From Actinomycetes bacterium (GTDB taxonomy: Bacteria > Actinomycetota > Actinomycetes > Streptosporangiales > Streptosporangiaceae): a stretch of DNA of 10,154 nucleotides. Within the stretch, counting starts at the first letter, position 1; the number at the start of each line of letters is the position of its first letter. The DNA lies in contig JAFACJ010000404.1 of NCBI GenBank assembly GCA_023425615.1, positions 1 to 10,154 of the forward strand. The letters run 5' to 3'. Position numbers and translations under genes: made by a program. Shown here piece by piece: positions 1 to 5,814 of the stretch. The notes beneath the pieces are model-generated. The model saw only the letters and a program-made list of their open reading frames with translations. It was not told the origin of the DNA and ran no database searches.

Positions 1-1022
1 GCGTGCAGCGCATGGTCGAGGAGGCGGCGGCCGACCCCAGGGTGCTGGCGATCAAGCAGACCCTCTACCGGACCAGCGGCGACTCCCCGATCGTGGACGC
101 GCTCATCGACGCCGCCGACGCCGGGAAACAGGTCGTGGTCGTCGTCGAGATCAAGGCGCGGTTCGACGAGAGCGCCAACATCGAGTGGGCGCGCAAGCTG
201 GAGCAGGCGGGCTGCCACGTGGTCTACGGCTTCGTCGGCCTGAAGACCCACTGCAAGCTGCTGCTGATCGTGCGCCAGGAGGCCGACGGGACCCTGCGGC
301 GCTACTGTCACATCGGCACCGGCAACTACCACCCCAAGACCGCGCGGCTGTATGAGGACCTCGGCCTGCTGACGGCCGACCGCGAGATCGCCGAGGACGT
401 CACCGAGCTGTTCAACCACCTGACCGGCTACTCGCGGCAGGTCAGCTACCGGCAGCTCCTCGTGGCGCCCAACACCCTGCGCAGCGGGCTCGTCCTGCGC
501 GTCGAGCGGGAGATCGGGCACCACAGGGCGGGCCGCCCGGCGCACATCCGCTTCAAGTGCAACAGCCTCGTGGACGAGGTGGTCATCGACGCCCTCTACC
601 GCGCCTCGCAGGCGGGGGTCCCGGTGGACATCTGGGTGCGCGGCATCTGCGCGCTGCGTCCGGGCGTGCCGGGCCTGTCGGAGAACATCCGGGTGCGCAG
701 TGTCCTTGGCAGGTTCCTGGAGCACTCCCGGGTCTTCGCCTACGAGTGCGGCGGCAACCCCGAGGTGTGGTTCGGCAGCGCCGACCTCATGCACCGCAAC
801 CTCGACCGGCGGATCGAGGCGCTGGTGCGGGTCAACGACGTGGGCCACCGCGATGAGCTGCTCCGGCTGCTGGACAAGGGCCTCGCCACCGACACCTCCT
901 CCTGGTGGCTGGACGGCGACGGCGTGTGGACCCGCCACAACGGCGACGCCGACGCCCCGGCGCTGGACATCCAGACCCATCTGATGCGCTCACGGCGCTG
1001 GAGGACCGTGGATGGAGGCTGA
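1..1022 (+). CDS. ppk1: Polyphosphate kinase 1, C-terminal half (5' truncated by window edge)
   Basis: Polyphosphate kinase reversibly transfers the gamma phosphate of ATP onto a growing polyphosphate chain. About 340 C-terminal residues are present, and the reading frame is open through the left edge, so the GTG at 3 is not a real start. The family is usually about 700 residues. The visible part begins just before the conserved [19 protein letters not shown] block. The histidine of GLKTHCKL (codon 249-251) corresponds to the phosphorylated histidine of E. coli PPK. The FLEHSRVF histidine (codon 723-725) corresponds to its second essential histidine, followed by the [16 protein letters not shown] block. 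[23 protein letters not shown] is also typical of PPK1. The 3' end overlaps the next gene, suggesting co-transcription. Identification is from family motifs; nothing looks degraded. Confidence 0.96.
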   Translation, partial: VQRMVEEAAADPRVLAIKQTLYRTSGDSPIVDALIDAADAGKQVVVVVEIKARFDESANIEWARKLEQAGCHVVYGFVGLKTHCKLLLIVRQEADGTLRRYCHIGTGNYHPKTARLYEDLGLLTADREIAEDVTELFNHLTGYSRQVSYRQLLVAPNTLRSGLVLRVEREIGHHRAGRPAHIRFKCNSLVDEVVIDALYRASQAGVPVDIWVRGICALRPGVPGLSENIRVRSVLGRFLEHSRVFAYECGGNPEVWFGSADLMHRNLDRRIEALVRVNDVGHRDELLRLLDKGLATDTSSWWLDGDGVWTRHNGDADAPALDIQTHLMRSRRWRTVDGG

Positions 1023-1896
1023 CTCCATGATCCGGGCCGCGGGAGCCGTACTGGGGCGGCGCCGTGGCCCGGTCCGTGAGGTGGCCCTGATCCACCGGCC
1101 CAAGTACGACGACTGGAGCTTCCCCAAGGGCAAGCGCGAGCCGGGCGAGCATCCGCTGCGCACGGCCGTGCGCGAGGTGGCGGAGGAGACTGGAACGATC
1201 CCGCTCCTCGGCCCCCGGCTGCCCGGCGTCTCCTACCTGACGGCCAAGGGGCCCAAGCACGTCGACTACTGGGCGGCCGAGGCGGCCGAGGAGGGCGTGT
1301 TCCGGCCCGGCGCCGAGGTCGACGAGCTGGCGTGGATCACGGTCGAGGAGGCGCGCGGGCTGCTCAGCCACCCCCATGACGCCGGGGTCCTGGACGCCTA
1401 CGCCGCGCTGCCCGAGCGCACCAGCCCGGTGATCGTCCTGCGGCACGCCTCGGCCGGGGAGAAGCGGTACTGGCACGACCGCGACCTGGTCCGGCCCCTG
1501 GATGACCGCGGCCGCTGGGAGGCGGCCGAGCTGGCCCGCCTGCTGCGCTGCTACGCGCCGCGGCGGGTGGTCAGCTCGGCCACCGCGCGCTGCCTGGAGA
1601 GCGTGCTGGACTACGCCTCCGCGCTGGACGTCCCGCTGGTCGCCGACCAGGCCTTCACCCTGCATTCCACCACCCGGGAGCGGGCCGCGGGCCGCCTGCG
1701 CGAACTGCTCGACGAGGAGTACGGCGGCCTGGTCGTGTGCACGCACGGCGAGCTGATCCCCGCCCTGGCCCGCACCGCCTGCCCCGGCGCCGGCCTCCCC
1801 GAGGACCCGTCACTGCGCAAGGCGTCCTTCTGGGTCTTCCACCTGTGCCATGACGGCACGCCCGTCTCGGTGGAGCGCCACGCCGTCCGCGACTAG
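1012..1896 (+). CDS. mutT1: MutT1-like Nudix hydrolase fused to a histidine phosphatase domain
   Basis: This is a two-domain protein of 294 residues. Residues about 6-135 are a Nudix domain with the box GKREPGE-x7-REVAEETGT (residues 40-62), carrying the metal-binding glutamates. Residues about 138-290 are a histidine phosphatase (SixA/phosphoglycerate-mutase-like) domain with the LRHA motif (catalytic His145) and a second active-site histidine in THGE (His245). The architecture is that of mycobacterial MutT1, which acts on 8-oxo-(d)GTP and diadenosine polyphosphates and also lies beside ppk1 there. The ATG at 1012 overlaps ppk1 by 11 bases and has GGAGG at 1000-1004. The in-frame ATG at 1027 has GGAGG at 1014-1018, 8 bases upstream, and is an equally good start (289 residues). 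The architecture is certain; the exact substrate is inferred. Confidence 0.9.
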   Translation: MEADSMIRAAGAVLGRRRGPVREVALIHRPKYDDWSFPKGKREPGEHPLRTAVREVAEETGTIPLLGPRLPGVSYLTAKGPKHVDYWAAEAAEEGVFRPGAEVDELAWITVEEARGLLSHPHDAGVLDAYAALPERTSPVIVLRHASAGEKRYWHDRDLVRPLDDRGRWEAAELARLLRCYAPRRVVSSATARCLESVLDYASALDVPLVADQAFTLHSTTRERAAGRLRELLDEEYGGLVVCTHGELIPALARTACPGAGLPEDPSLRKASFWVFHLCHDGTPVSVERHAVRD

Positions 1897-1905
1897 CGCC
1901 ACGGC

Positions 1906-3372
1906 TCAGCCCAGCCGGGGGAGGGCGCGGGCGCGTGCGGCGGCCCAGGCGTCCTCGATCTCGCCGACCGCGCGTTCGGCCTCGCAGTGCTCCAGCCCGT
2001 ACAGGACGCCGAGGACGAACGCCTCGCGCTTGGCGGACGGCTGGACGTCCAGCAGCCGCTCCTGTGCGATGACGCCGTCCTGGAAGCGTCCCAGCACCTC
2101 CTGGAGGGACTTGGCGGCCTGGGAGACCTCCTTGGCGTCCTTGCCGAGCACCTCGCGGGTGGCGTCCGCGGTGTAGCGGACCCGCTTGGCCGCCTTGCGC
2201 GTCTCGTGGCGGGCCTCGTCGGCCGTCTCCTTGGTGGGGGCGGCCCCGATCGCGTCGTGCGCCCGCTCCAGCCGCCTCCAGCTCCGGCGGACGAGCTTGC
2301 GCAGCTCCTTCTCGGCGGGCCGGTGCGCCCGCTTGGTGAGCGGGGGAACGGCCAGGAGCCGGTCAAGGGCGTTCAGGAGGGCGAAGTACCGCTCACCCGA
2401 CAACGCCTCGCGGACCTCGGTGTAGCCGGCCTTCTCCTGCTTCTTGATCCGGCGCAGCCAGCGGGGATCGGTGGGACCGACGCCGGGCGGCAGCTCGGCC
2501 AGCCGTCCGCTGAACCGCTCGTGCAGCACCTCGGCGTCACGCACGATGCCGAGGACCCCCGCCAGCCAGCGCAGCTCCGGTTGCAGCGGATCGGTCGCCT
2601 CGCGGTCCAGCAGGGGACGGCCGCTGGCCAGGACGCTGCGCAGCCGCCGCACCGCCACCCGCATCTTGTGGACGGCGTCGAACTCCTCCAGCCTGACCTT
2701 GGGGTCGTAGGCCAGCAGCGTGTCCACCTGGGCGGCGAGATGCCGCAGCAGCGCGTCGCCGGCGCTGTCGCCCTCCCAGGAGGGCAGCCGCTCGACCCGG
2801 GAGCCGAGGAGCCTGCCCAGCTTGGAGGAGGAGGCGGCGCGCTCGGCGCCCGCCGCGCGCAGCAGGGCGCCGACCTCGGCCAGGAAGGCGGGGTCGCCGG
2901 AGACGAGCTCGATCTCGATCTCCCGCCACGACGAGGAGCCGGGCGTGCCGGCGACGGTGCCGGTGACCAGGTCGTCGGCGAGTTCGGCGAGCACCTGCCC
3001 GGAGGGGGAGCGCAGCTCCCGCTCGGTCCTGACGGTGGTGAGGGTGGCGACGGGCACTACCTCGCGGCCCCGGGTGTGGGCGGGCAGCAGCCCGGCCAGG
3101 GAGCCGGGGAGGGTGTCGGACAGAGGGGCCCGATGCTCGTGCTTGGAGTCGGGCCCCGCGGGGATCTTCAGATGCCATCCGGCGTCGGTGCCGCCGGTGC
3201 GGCGGCGCAGGGTGAGCCCGCGTGCGGCGAGCCCGAGGCCGTCGGTGTCGTGGTAGACGGCCTCCAGTTCGTGGACGACAGGCTCGCCGACCGTGGCGAG
3301 CCCGCTCAGGTCCGGCAGGACGAATCCGGCGTCCGCGTCGAACTTGAGCTCGACCTCCAGATGTTCGGCCAT
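1906..3372 (-). CDS. CYTH and CHAD domain protein (polyphosphate-associated)
   Basis: The protein has 488 residues. The N-terminal CYTH domain (about 1-200) starts with the diagnostic ExExK motif (EVELK, residues 6-10) and has the LRRRTGG and WHLKIP strands of the triphosphate tunnel fold, so it could hydrolyse or bind triphosphate-type substrates. The C-terminal CHAD domain (about 210-485) is helical and rich in Arg, Lys and His. It carries the two family signatures HKMRVAVRRLRS (near residue 236) and HETRKAAKRVRY (near residue 387); CHAD domains are known to bind polyphosphate. The start at 3372 is supported by GAAGGGG eight bases upstream on the minus strand. The gene converges on mutT1 with only 9 bases between stop codons. 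Its proximity to ppk1 suggests a role in polyphosphate turnover or localisation, which is inference. Confidence 0.92.
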   Translation of the reverse strand: MAEHLEVELKFDADAGFVLPDLSGLATVGEPVVHELEAVYHDTDGLGLAARGLTLRRRTGGTDAGWHLKIPAGPDSKHEHRAPLSDTLPGSLAGLLPAHTRGREVVPVATLTTVRTERELRSPSGQVLAELADDLVTGTVAGTPGSSSWREIEIELVSGDPAFLAEVGALLRAAGAERAASSSKLGRLLGSRVERLPSWEGDSAGDALLRHLAAQVDTLLAYDPKVRLEEFDAVHKMRVAVRRLRSVLASGRPLLDREATDPLQPELRWLAGVLGIVRDAEVLHERFSGRLAELPPGVGPTDPRWLRRIKKQEKAGYTEVREALSGERYFALLNALDRLLAVPPLTKRAHRPAEKELRKLVRRSWRRLERAHDAIGAAPTKETADEARHETRKAAKRVRYTADATREVLGKDAKEVSQAAKSLQEVLGRFQDGVIAQERLLDVQPSAKREAFVLGVLYGLEHCEAERAVGEIEDAWAAARARALPRLG

Positions 3373-3404
3373 GTCGTCGACCCCTTCCGCCGCGCTCCGC
3401 TGAG

Positions 3405-3419
3405 GACACCCAGGGTGTC
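3405..3419. promoter_or_regulatory. 15-bp perfect palindrome, candidate operator before the CYTH-CHAD gene
   Basis: GACACCCAGGGTGTC is a perfect inverted repeat of 7-bp arms around one central base. It lies 33-47 bases upstream of the CYTH-CHAD start, in the 88-base gap after bfr. On the minus strand a TTATCT hexamer (3426-3431) sits 6 bases upstream, so a transcript would start about where the palindrome begins. The one-base centre and lack of a T-run make a terminator unlikely. I do not recognise the binding protein. Confidence 0.4.
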
Positions 3420-3460
3420 ACGGGAAGATAACGGAAGAAAGCCGGGATTGGGTAGGGATG

Positions 3461-3934
3461 TCAGCTCGGGTCGGTGAAGCGCTGGATGTACAGCGGCTCG
3501 CCCAGCTTCTCCAGCAGCTCCAACTCCGTCTCCAGATAGTCCACGTGCTCTTCCTCGTCCTCAAGGATGTGCTCGAAGATCCGGGCGGAGGTGACGTCGC
3601 CCTTCCGGCGCATGATCTCGATGCCGTGGCGCAACCGGGTGATGGCCTCCATCTCGACCACCAGATCGGCCTCAAGCTGCTCCTTGACCGTCTGCCCGAT
3701 CCGCAGGGGGTTGAGCTTCTGGTAGTTGGGGAGCGCTTCGAGGAAGAGAAGCCGGTCGGTCAGCGTCTCGGCGTGCTTCATCTCATCGAAGGACTCTTCA
3801 CGAGTGTGCTTGGCGAGCTTCACCAGGCCCCAGTTCTCCTGCATCTTCGCGTGCAGGAAGTACTGGTTGATGGCCGTCAGCTCTGCGGTGAGCTGCTCGT
3901 TGAGCAGCGCGAGGATTTCCTTGTCGCCTTCCAT
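3461..3934 (-). CDS. bfr: Bacterioferritin, haem-binding iron storage protein
   Basis: Bacterioferritin forms a 24-subunit shell that oxidises Fe(II) at a di-iron ferroxidase centre and stores it as a mineral core, with haem bound between subunit pairs. Starting at the ATG at 3934 (MEGDKEIL) gives 157 residues. All key residues then fall on the classical numbering: ferroxidase ligands Glu18, Glu51, His54, Glu94, Glu127 and His130, plus Tyr25 and the haem ligand Met52. This exact register favours the ATG over an in-frame TTG at 3946 that would add four residues. The Shine-Dalgarno sequence is weak (GGA within TTGGATG), so translation may depend on the upstream bfd message. The gene lies 113 bases downstream of bfd on the same strand. 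Confidence 0.96.
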   Translation of the reverse strand: MEGDKEILALLNEQLTAELTAINQYFLHAKMQENWGLVKLAKHTREESFDEMKHAETLTDRLLFLEALPNYQKLNPLRIGQTVKEQLEADLVVEMEAITRLRHGIEIMRRKGDVTSARIFEHILEDEEEHVDYLETELELLEKLGEPLYIQRFTDPS

Positions 3935-3958
3935 GAGTACATCCAAGCATGAACCACA

Positions 3959-3992
3959 GGCAGCACGACAAGCCCGGCGGCGTGTCGCTGCC
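3959..3992 (-). repeat. Stem-loop in the bfd-bfr spacer
   Basis: Read on the minus strand, GGCAGCGACA and TGTCGTGCTGCC can pair (GGCAG/CTGCC plus CGACA/TGTCG with a two-base bulge) around a 12-base GC-rich loop. It lies 25 bases upstream of the bfr start. No T-run follows, so it is not a standard terminator. It could stabilise or process the bfd-bfr message or be chance pairing in GC-rich DNA. Confidence 0.35.
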
Positions 3993-4047
3993 AGGCTGGG
4001 GGGCGCTCACCGGCCGGGTCCGCGCCCGTGACCGGAGGGGGAGGGGA

Positions 4048-4347
4048 TCAGGCCGCGGGCTGCTTCACCTCCCTGCGGGGGGCGCGGGGCGCCTCGGGAC
4101 GGGCGGGCGCCGGTTCGGCGTGCGGGCCGGGTACCGGCTGCAGCGTGGCCGGGCCGCCGGTCAGGGCGTCCGCGAGTTCCGAGGCGGTCTGCCACTGGCT
4201 CACCATGGTCCGGATGCGCTTGGTGCAGGTGCCGCAGGCGGGTTTCATGCCGCAGCTCTCCTTCACCTGGCGTGTGGTCTGCGCGCCTGCCGCGAGGCAC
4301 TCGTGAACGGCGTCCTCGGTGACGGCGTTGCAGATGCACACATACAT
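4048..4347 (-). CDS. bfd: Bacterioferritin-associated ferredoxin ([2Fe-2S], Bfd/BFD-like domain)
   Basis: Bfd passes electrons to bacterioferritin so that stored Fe(III) is reduced and released. The [2Fe-2S] ligands are visible at the family positions Cys4 and Cys6 (CIC) and Cys38 and Cys41 (CGTC), within a compact domain of about 62 residues. The ORF is 99 residues because of a Pro/Ala/Arg-rich, probably disordered tail (about residues 65-99) absent from the 64-residue E. coli protein. The ATG at 4347 has AAGGA six bases upstream on the minus strand. It is the first gene of a likely bfd-bfr unit, and two DtxR/IdeR-type boxes lie 28-66 bases upstream. An alternative reading is a generic BFD-like (2Fe-2S)-binding protein, but the bfr neighbour makes the ferredoxin role likely. 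Confidence 0.9.
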   Translation of the reverse strand: MYVCICNAVTEDAVHECLAAGAQTTRQVKESCGMKPACGTCTKRIRTMVSQWQTASELADALTGGPATLQPVPGPHAEPAPARPEAPRAPRREVKQPAA

Positions 4348-4374
4348 CGCGGGTCCTTAGGGGGTGGCAAGCCA

Positions 4375-4393
4375 TTAGGTTAGGCATCCCTAA
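4375..4393. promoter_or_regulatory. DtxR/IdeR iron box 1 upstream of bfd
   Basis: TTAGGTTAGGCATCCCTAA matches the DtxR/IdeR consensus TTAGGTTAGGCTAACCTAA at 16 of 19 positions. It lies 28 bases upstream of the bfd start. It overlaps a plausible minus-strand -10 hexamer TAACCT (4377-4382), a position from which an iron-loaded regulator would normally block transcription. Confidence 0.8.
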
Positions 4394-4394
4394 G

Positions 4395-4413
4395 TTACCG
4401 GAGCCTAACCTCA
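4395..4413. promoter_or_regulatory. DtxR/IdeR iron box 2 upstream of bfd
   Basis: On the minus strand TGAGGTTAGGCTCCGGTAA matches the IdeR consensus at 14 of 19 positions, including an unbroken AGGTTAGGCT. Its centre is 20 bases from the centre of box 1, about two helical turns, so two regulator dimers could bind side by side around the -35 and -10 region. Confidence 0.6.
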
Positions 4414-4475
4414 TCTGGCCAGCCCTCACTTTTCTCGAGCGCCTGGTCGGGGAGGGGGTGAGGATGACGAAACCC

Positions 4476-4515
4476 CTGAAAAACCAGGAACTCCAGCCCG
4501 TCGAGCGGCCCGGAG
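4476..4515 (-). terminator. Probable intrinsic terminator after the four-helix membrane gene
   Basis: On the minus strand, bases 4515-4491 can form a stem of about ten pairs (one mismatch, one G-T) around a CTCGA loop. It is followed by TTCCTGGTTTTTCAGG, which contains a five-T run. It lies about 25 bases after the stop at 4539 and would isolate that gene from the bfd-bfr unit. The T-run begins several bases after the stem, so strength is uncertain. Confidence 0.45.
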
Positions 4516-4528
4516 TGATGTACGTCAC
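4515..4528. promoter_or_regulatory. CRP/FNR-family-like operator GTGA-N6-TCAC
   Basis: GTGATGTACGTCAC has the GTGA-N6-TCAC core of CRP-family operators and also fits the GTG-N6-GNCAC form described for Streptomyces Crp. It is in the intergenic region about 100 bases upstream of the bfd iron boxes and just after the membrane-gene stop. Its position is far from any obvious promoter, so function is unproven. Confidence 0.35.
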
Positions 4529-4538
4529 GTCGGCCGGT

Positions 4539-4979
4539 TCATCTTCGCCACTCCCTGTCCCGGGCCGAGACGACCGGCACGTGCCTGCCCCGCCGCCGCG
4601 CCCTCAGCACCCACCCGGACAGGATGACGAGGTTGACCGCGAAGAAGAGCATGAGCAGCGCGGTCCGCTCCCCCCACTCGCCGGCCGTGGTGCCGCGGGT
4701 GACCGGCAGCCCGAAGACCCGGGTCATCACCCAGCCCAGGGTGATCAGGGTCCCCTCGGCCAGGCCGTACCACCACACCCGGTCCCGGTCGTCGACCAGC
4801 AGCCATACCGACCCGAACCAGGCGAGCAGCCCGCCGAGGATCATCAGGACGCCAAGATAGCTCTCCAGGTCGAACCCGCGCGGCAGTCCCAGCACGTCGG
4901 TCATCAGGACCCCGCCGAAGAGCGAGGCCCCCACCGCCCGTGCGACCTGGGGGTCGGGTTGCACCGGCGTCTGGGACAT
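4539..4979 (-). CDS. Small four-helix integral membrane protein, unknown function
   Basis: The protein has 146 residues, with predicted membrane helices at about 13-31, 41-62, 69-91 and 107-125 and a basic C-terminal tail (RARRRGR and onward). The ATG at 4979 (MSQTPVQ) is chosen because GGAGG lies nine bases upstream on the minus strand; an in-frame extension to 5051 lacks this support. The two halves look related: GVLMTDVLGLP (23-33) resembles GWVMTRVFGLP (82-92), each followed by a hydrophilic turn and another helix. This suggests duplication of a two-helix unit. The gene diverges from the two-component system across 122 bases, so the two may share regulation. I do not recognise the family and assign no function. 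Confidence 0.8.
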   Translation of the reverse strand: MSQTPVQPDPQVARAVGASLFGGVLMTDVLGLPRGFDLESYLGVLMILGGLLAWFGSVWLLVDDRDRVWWYGLAEGTLITLGWVMTRVFGLPVTRGTTAGEWGERTALLMLFFAVNLVILSGWVLRARRRGRHVPVVSARDREWRR

Positions 4980-5023
4980 GGGGCTTATCCTCCAGAAGAT
5001 GGTGATCATTCGTATTTGAGTTT

Positions 5024-5051
5024 GTACTATGAGTGGCAAATCGCAGGTCAA
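5024..5051 (-). promoter_or_regulatory. Candidate promoter for the four-helix membrane gene
   Basis: On the minus strand TTGACC (5046-5051) matches the -35 consensus at five of six positions and is 16 bases from TAGTAC (5024-5029), a weak -10. The transcript would have a leader of roughly 35-40 bases before the ATG at 4979. Confidence 0.4.
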
Positions 5052-5068
5052 GCCTGTGTCCTTGGCCA

Positions 5069-5095
5069 GGAAACGTTCATGAATGGTCCTACGAT
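5069..5095 (+). promoter_or_regulatory. Candidate promoter for a leaderless response-regulator mRNA
   Basis: TACGAT at 5090-5095 resembles a -10 element and ends six bases before the ATG at 5102, so transcription would start on or next to the start codon. No Shine-Dalgarno sequence precedes that ATG. No TTGACA-like -35 is at the right distance. GGAAAC (5069-5074) lies 17 bases from CGAT (5092-5095), a spacing and sequence reminiscent of extracytoplasmic-function sigma factor promoters. The sigma class is inference. Confidence 0.45.
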
Positions 5096-5101
5096 CGGTG
5101 C

Positions 5102-5773
5102 ATGACCTCAGTACTGCTCGCCGAGGACGACACGTCCATCTCCGAGCCCCTCGCGCGTGCGCTGCGACGAGAGGGCTACAACGTCGAAGTGAGTCCCGAT
5201 GGGCCGCAGGCCCTGGAGAGGGCCCTTGGAGGCGGCGTCGATCTCATAGTGCTGGATCTCGGACTGCCCGAGCTCGACGGGTTGGAGGTGGCCCGCCGTG
5301 TCCGTTCCGAGGGACACGGTGTGCCCATCCTGATCCTCACCGCCCGGGCCGACGAGGTCTACACCGTGGTCGGCCTGGACGCCGGGGCCGACTACTATGT
5401 GACCAAGCCCTTCCGGCTGGCCGAACTGCTGGCACGCGTCCGGGCGCTGCTGCGCCGCGGCAGCACCGAGACGCCGATCGTGCAGGGGGTCAGGATCGAC
5501 GCCGAGTCGCGCCGCGCGTGGATGGGCGAGAACGAGCTACAGCTCACCACCAAGGAGTTCGACCTGCTGCGGGTGCTCGTGCGCGACGCCGGCAAGGTGG
5601 TCACCCGCGAGCAGATCATGCGCGAGGTGTGGGACACCAACTGGTGGGGCTCGACCAAGACCCTCGACATGCACATCTCCTGGCTGCGCCGCAAACTCGG
5701 GGACGACGCGGCAAGCCCCAGGTACATCACCACCGTGCGGGGCGTGGGATTCCGGTTCGAACGCGGAGACTGA
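5102..5773 (+). CDS. OmpR/PhoB-family response regulator
   Basis: The protein is a 223-residue cytoplasmic transcription factor. The receiver domain (about 3-115) has the acidic pair Asp9/Asp10, the phosphoacceptor Asp52 (LIVLDLGLP), Thr80, Tyr99 and Lys102 (YYVTKPF). The C-terminal winged helix (about 125-222) carries LTTKEFDLLRVLVRDAGKVVTREQIMREVW, a TKTLDMHISWLRRKLGDD recognition-helix region and the final ITTVRGVGFRFE wing. The start at 5102 is chosen because the receiver fold begins immediately; the in-frame extension to 5033 would add unrelated residues. There is no Shine-Dalgarno sequence, fitting a leaderless message. It is followed 41 bases later by its probable partner kinase. Target genes are unknown; the divergent membrane gene is one candidate. 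Confidence 0.95.
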   Translation: MTSVLLAEDDTSISEPLARALRREGYNVEVSPDGPQALERALGGGVDLIVLDLGLPELDGLEVARRVRSEGHGVPILILTARADEVYTVVGLDAGADYYVTKPFRLAELLARVRALLRRGSTETPIVQGVRIDAESRRAWMGENELQLTTKEFDLLRVLVRDAGKVVTREQIMREVWDTNWWGSTKTLDMHISWLRRKLGDDAASPRYITTVRGVGFRFERGD

Positions 5774-5814
5774 AGCGAGTGCTGCGGGCCGCCTCCGCCG
5801 GCCATGGGGGATGA

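Noticed and set aside
1897..1905. Shared terminator between mutT1 and the CYTH-CHAD gene
   Set aside because: Only nine bases separate the stop codons and no stem with a T-run was found around them.
1987..3477. Long rightward open frame (496 residues) opposite the CYTH-CHAD gene
   Set aside because: It is a GC-bias shadow: low-complexity Gly/Gln/Pro/Arg composition with no motif, while the minus strand encodes a clear CYTH-CHAD protein.
4458..5105. Rightward open frame starting MRMTKPLKNQELQPVERPGV with a good GGAGG upstream
   Set aside because: The first 25 residues fall in the intergenic region and looked like a possible small peptide gene. The frame has no stop there and continues antisense through the membrane gene into low-complexity sequence, so I do not call it.
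5779..5814. Possible 11-codon upstream ORF (GTG to TGA) ending directly before the kinase ATG
   Set aside because: It has no convincing ribosome-binding site and no recognisable peptide; it is likely chance sequence in the 41-base spacer.
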